Source of the DNA: an uncultured Saprospirales bacterium
GTDB taxonomy: Bacteria > Bacteroidota > Bacteroidia > Chitinophagales > Saprospiraceae
DNA length: 8,648 bases
Assembly (NCBI GenBank): GCA_937926355.1
Contig: CALAZP010000012.1
Coordinates: forward strand, 1 to 8,648
Direction of reading: 5' to 3'
Shown: one piece after another, positions 6,807 through 8,648 of the stretch
Layout of the letters: each line of letters starts with the position of its first letter
Position numbering within the stretch: position 1 is the first letter of the stretch
Position numbers and translations under genes: made by a program
The notes under the pieces: model-generated
Databases searched by the model: none
What the model was told of the DNA's origin: nothing
The model's input: only the letters and a program-made list of their open reading frames with translations

Positions 6807-7558
6807 TGAAAAAAAGCAACAATATATGGATGGATGGACTTTTAATTGGAGCACCTTTGATAGTGGTGGTTGTGGGGAGTCTTAAAATGTTAGGTCATTT
6901 CTCTTGGTATCCATTGGGAGACTTCTTGGTGATGGGTATTATTATAGGCCTAAGTGGTATTCTTTTCATTAGGAGGGGGCAATTTTTTAATCTTAGGTTA
7001 GGTTTAAGTTTGTTCGCTATTGGTTGGCTGGGATTTAAAGAAATGAATTTTGGAAACCAAACTAATAAAGAAGAGACGAATTACAACTATTTAGTACCTG
7101 CTGAAGGTTCACCAGCTCCAATACTCAAAATTCAACCTATCAAAAACCCATCTGTTGTACCAGAGCGTTATGATTTTTCCCAAAATAAATGGACGATGGT
7201 TAATTTTTGGGCCAGTTGGTGTAATCCTTGTATTCAGGAAATGCCAATAATTGATTCTTTTTATCAACAAAACAGGAGTAAAGGTTTAGAAATCATTGGG
7301 GTTACTCAGATTAAACCTAATGCAGGTGGAGCAAACAAAATGAATCAGTCCCTTGAAAGAGAATGGAGTATCTTAGGACTTCTGAATATTAGTTATCCAA
7401 TTTTTTTGGACCAAAGTGGAGACGGGGTGAGTGCTTATGGAGCAGAAGTTCTTCCTATCAGCTTTATTGTTGACCATACGGGTAATATTTTAAAAGTTGG
7501 AAGAGGAACTAGCGGAACTATGGCATTATTAGAATGGTTAGATGAACAATTAGAATAA
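6806..7558 (+). CDS. Membrane-anchored TlpA-like thioredoxin with three N-terminal TM segments
   Basis: Thiol-disulfide oxidoreductase of 250 residues. The first 80 residues hold three hydrophobic segments (about 11-29, 39-55, 63-78). R56, R57 and R64 lie in the loop between the second and third, so by the positive-inside rule the C-terminal domain faces the periplasm. After a linker rich in charged residues (82-100) comes a TlpA/AhpC-TSA-like domain (about 101-250) with NFWASWCNPC: redox cysteines C139 and C142 (CNPC). The cis-proline is P217 in EVLPISFIVD, followed by HTGNIL. A TlpA-style insert lies between, about residues 170-200. Its likely job is reduction of periplasmic disulfides, as in cytochrome maturation, or general redox repair; the sequence does not say which partner it serves. 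The start ATG overlaps the previous stop codon. Three anchors instead of one is less usual for TlpA. No functional link with the amino-sugar genes is evident beyond the shared transcript. Confidence 0.87.
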   Translation: MKKSNNIWMDGLLIGAPLIVVVVGSLKMLGHFSWYPLGDFLVMGIIIGLSGILFIRRGQFFNLRLGLSLFAIGWLGFKEMNFGNQTNKEETNYNYLVPAEGSPAPILKIQPIKNPSVVPERYDFSQNKWTMVNFWASWCNPCIQEMPIIDSFYQQNRSKGLEIIGVTQIKPNAGGANKMNQSLEREWSILGLLNISYPIFLDQSGDGVSAYGAEVLPISFIVDHTGNILKVGRGTSGTMALLEWLDEQLE

Positions 7559-7569
7559 AAATTAAAGTA

Positions 7570-8648
7570 TTGAAATTTAAAGAATTTGGTTTTGAAGATG
7601 CTTTGTTGGAGGGGTTAGATGCTATGGGTTTCGAAAAGGCTACCCCTGTTCAAGAACAAGCGATTCCCATTATCATGGACCAACAAGATATTTTAGCGAT
7701 AGCTCAAACAGGAACTGGTAAAACTGCGGCTTTTTTATTACCGGTTATCAATAGGTTGACCAAAAATCCTACTGAAGGTATTGACACCTTAATTATTGAA
7801 CCTACCAGAGAGTTAGCCACACAGGTGGACTTGCAAATTGAGGGCTTTTCTTACTTTACACCGGTAAGTTCTATTGCCGTATATGGTGGACGTGATGGCC
7901 GAGCTATGGAGCTTGAAAAGCAAGCTTTAAAAAAGGGAGCATCAATTATAGTCGCTACACCTGGGAGATTGAGTGCTCATTTGGACTTAGGGTATGTAGA
8001 CTTAAGCACTATCAAACATTTAATTTTAGATGAAGCGGATAGAATGTTAGACATGGGATTTGCGCAAGATATCATGGGAATAGTCAATCAATTACCTAGA
8101 AATCGCCAAACTCTATTGTTTTCCGCTACAATGCCTCCCCAAATCAGGCAGTTTTCCAAACAATTACTAAAGTCTCCGTATAAAGAAATCAGTTTGGCAA
8201 TCTCTAAACCTGCGGAAAATATTTTACAAGGGGTATATGAGGTCGAAGATGAAGGGAAAGTGAAGTTAGTAGAATACTTATTGCAAAACAGAAAATCATT
8301 GGGTAGGGTAATTATTTTTGCCAGTACCAAGGCTAAGGTACGGGAGTTGAGCACTGTATTGCAAAAAAGAGGTTTAGATGTTGGGGCAGTCCATTCAGAT
8401 CTTGAGCAAGAAGAAAGGGAAAGACAGTTAGCAGCATTCAAAAGTGGAAAAATTTCTGTAATCGTGGCTACAGACGTACTCTCCAGGGGAATTGATATTA
8501 AAGGAATTGATTTGGTTCTCAATTTTGACGTACCTGGAGATGCAGAAGATTATGTGCATAGGATTGGAAGGACTGCTCGTGCTGATGCTTCGGGGGTAGC
8601 TTTAACCTTAGTAAATGGTAAGGATTGGTTTAAATTTGAAAAAATTGA
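7570..8648 (+). CDS. DEAD-box ATP-dependent RNA helicase (TTG start, 3' end beyond window)
   Basis: RNA-unwinding ATPase of the RhlE/DeaD type, involved in ribosome assembly or RNA turnover by family knowledge. The reading frame is open to the window edge, with 359 full codons. Motifs in order: Q motif with upstream F6 and Q28 in ATPVQEQA, motif I AQTGTGKT (45-52), Ia PTRELA (78-83), GG (106-107), Ib TPGR (130-133), DEAD (154-157), SAT (185-187), motif IV IIFAST (248-253), V ATDVLSRGID (300-309) and VI HRIGRTAR (330-337). Both RecA domains are thus almost complete, and only the C-terminal tail is missing. No ATG lies between the in-frame stop at 7543 and M19, which would delete part of the Q motif, so TTG at 7570 (KFKEFGFEDALL) is the best start; ATT at 7561 is a remote alternative. 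It follows the thioredoxin gene by 11 bases and probably shares its transcript. The subfamily (RhlE, DbpA-like and so on) depends on the missing tail. Confidence 0.93.
   Translation, partial: MKFKEFGFEDALLEGLDAMGFEKATPVQEQAIPIIMDQQDILAIAQTGTGKTAAFLLPVINRLTKNPTEGIDTLIIEPTRELATQVDLQIEGFSYFTPVSSIAVYGGRDGRAMELEKQALKKGASIIVATPGRLSAHLDLGYVDLSTIKHLILDEADRMLDMGFAQDIMGIVNQLPRNRQTLLFSATMPPQIRQFSKQLLKSPYKEISLAISKPAENILQGVYEVEDEGKVKLVEYLLQNRKSLGRVIIFASTKAKVRELSTVLQKRGLDVGAVHSDLEQEERERQLAAFKSGKISVIVATDVLSRGIDIKGIDLVLNFDVPGDAEDYVHRIGRTARADASGVALTLVNGKDWFKFEKI

Noticed and set aside
8088..8522. Minus-strand open frame of 144 codons
   Set aside because: It lies wholly within the DEAD-box helicase gene, whose motifs are continuous on the plus strand; the translated product is low-complexity Ser/Leu/Thr-rich and resembles no family.

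Overview
The window looks like chromosomal DNA of a member of the Bacteroidota, probably a Cytophagales/Cyclobacteriaceae-like marine or soil bacterium. This is inferred from low GC, A-rich leaders without Shine-Dalgarno sites, a chitobiase-type GH20 lipoprotein, a NagX/DUF5009-type membrane acetyltransferase and a thioredoxin of the TlpA style. Coding density is very high. I see no RNA gene, mobile element, CRISPR array or gene-free stretch above 300 bases. The longest non-coding stretch is the 69 bp divergent intergenic region at 1443-1511.

Left part (1-1442, minus strand): a secreted endonuclease/exonuclease/phosphatase-family protein is followed with zero spacing by modB, the molybdate ABC transporter permease, whose 3' end lies beyond base 1. 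The helicase at the right edge is also cut off.

Right part (1512-8648, plus strand): six tightly packed genes look like one transcription unit. In order they are a chitobiase-like GH20 beta-N-acetylhexosaminidase lipoprotein, a NagX/HGSNAT-like inner-membrane acetyltransferase, a UPF0309-type SIS-domain protein, a PLP-dependent serine/threonine dehydratase-like ammonia-lyase, a membrane-anchored TlpA-like thioredoxin, and a DEAD-box RNA helicase that starts at TTG. Gaps are 19, 12, -1, -1 and 11 bases, and two junctions are TAATG stop/start overlaps.

Working model (inference): the first four genes form an amino-sugar module. The GH20 enzyme trims GlcNAc-type residues outside the cytoplasmic membrane. 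NagX acts on glucosamine/GlcNAc at the inner membrane. The SIS protein handles an amino-sugar phosphate in the cytoplasm. The PLP lyase may deaminate a hydroxy-amino acid, possibly derived from that sugar. The canonical nagA, nagB, a GlcNAc kinase and a transporter are absent from the window, so the module is either incomplete here or uses a less usual route. The thioredoxin and helicase look like housekeeping genes carried on the same transcript.
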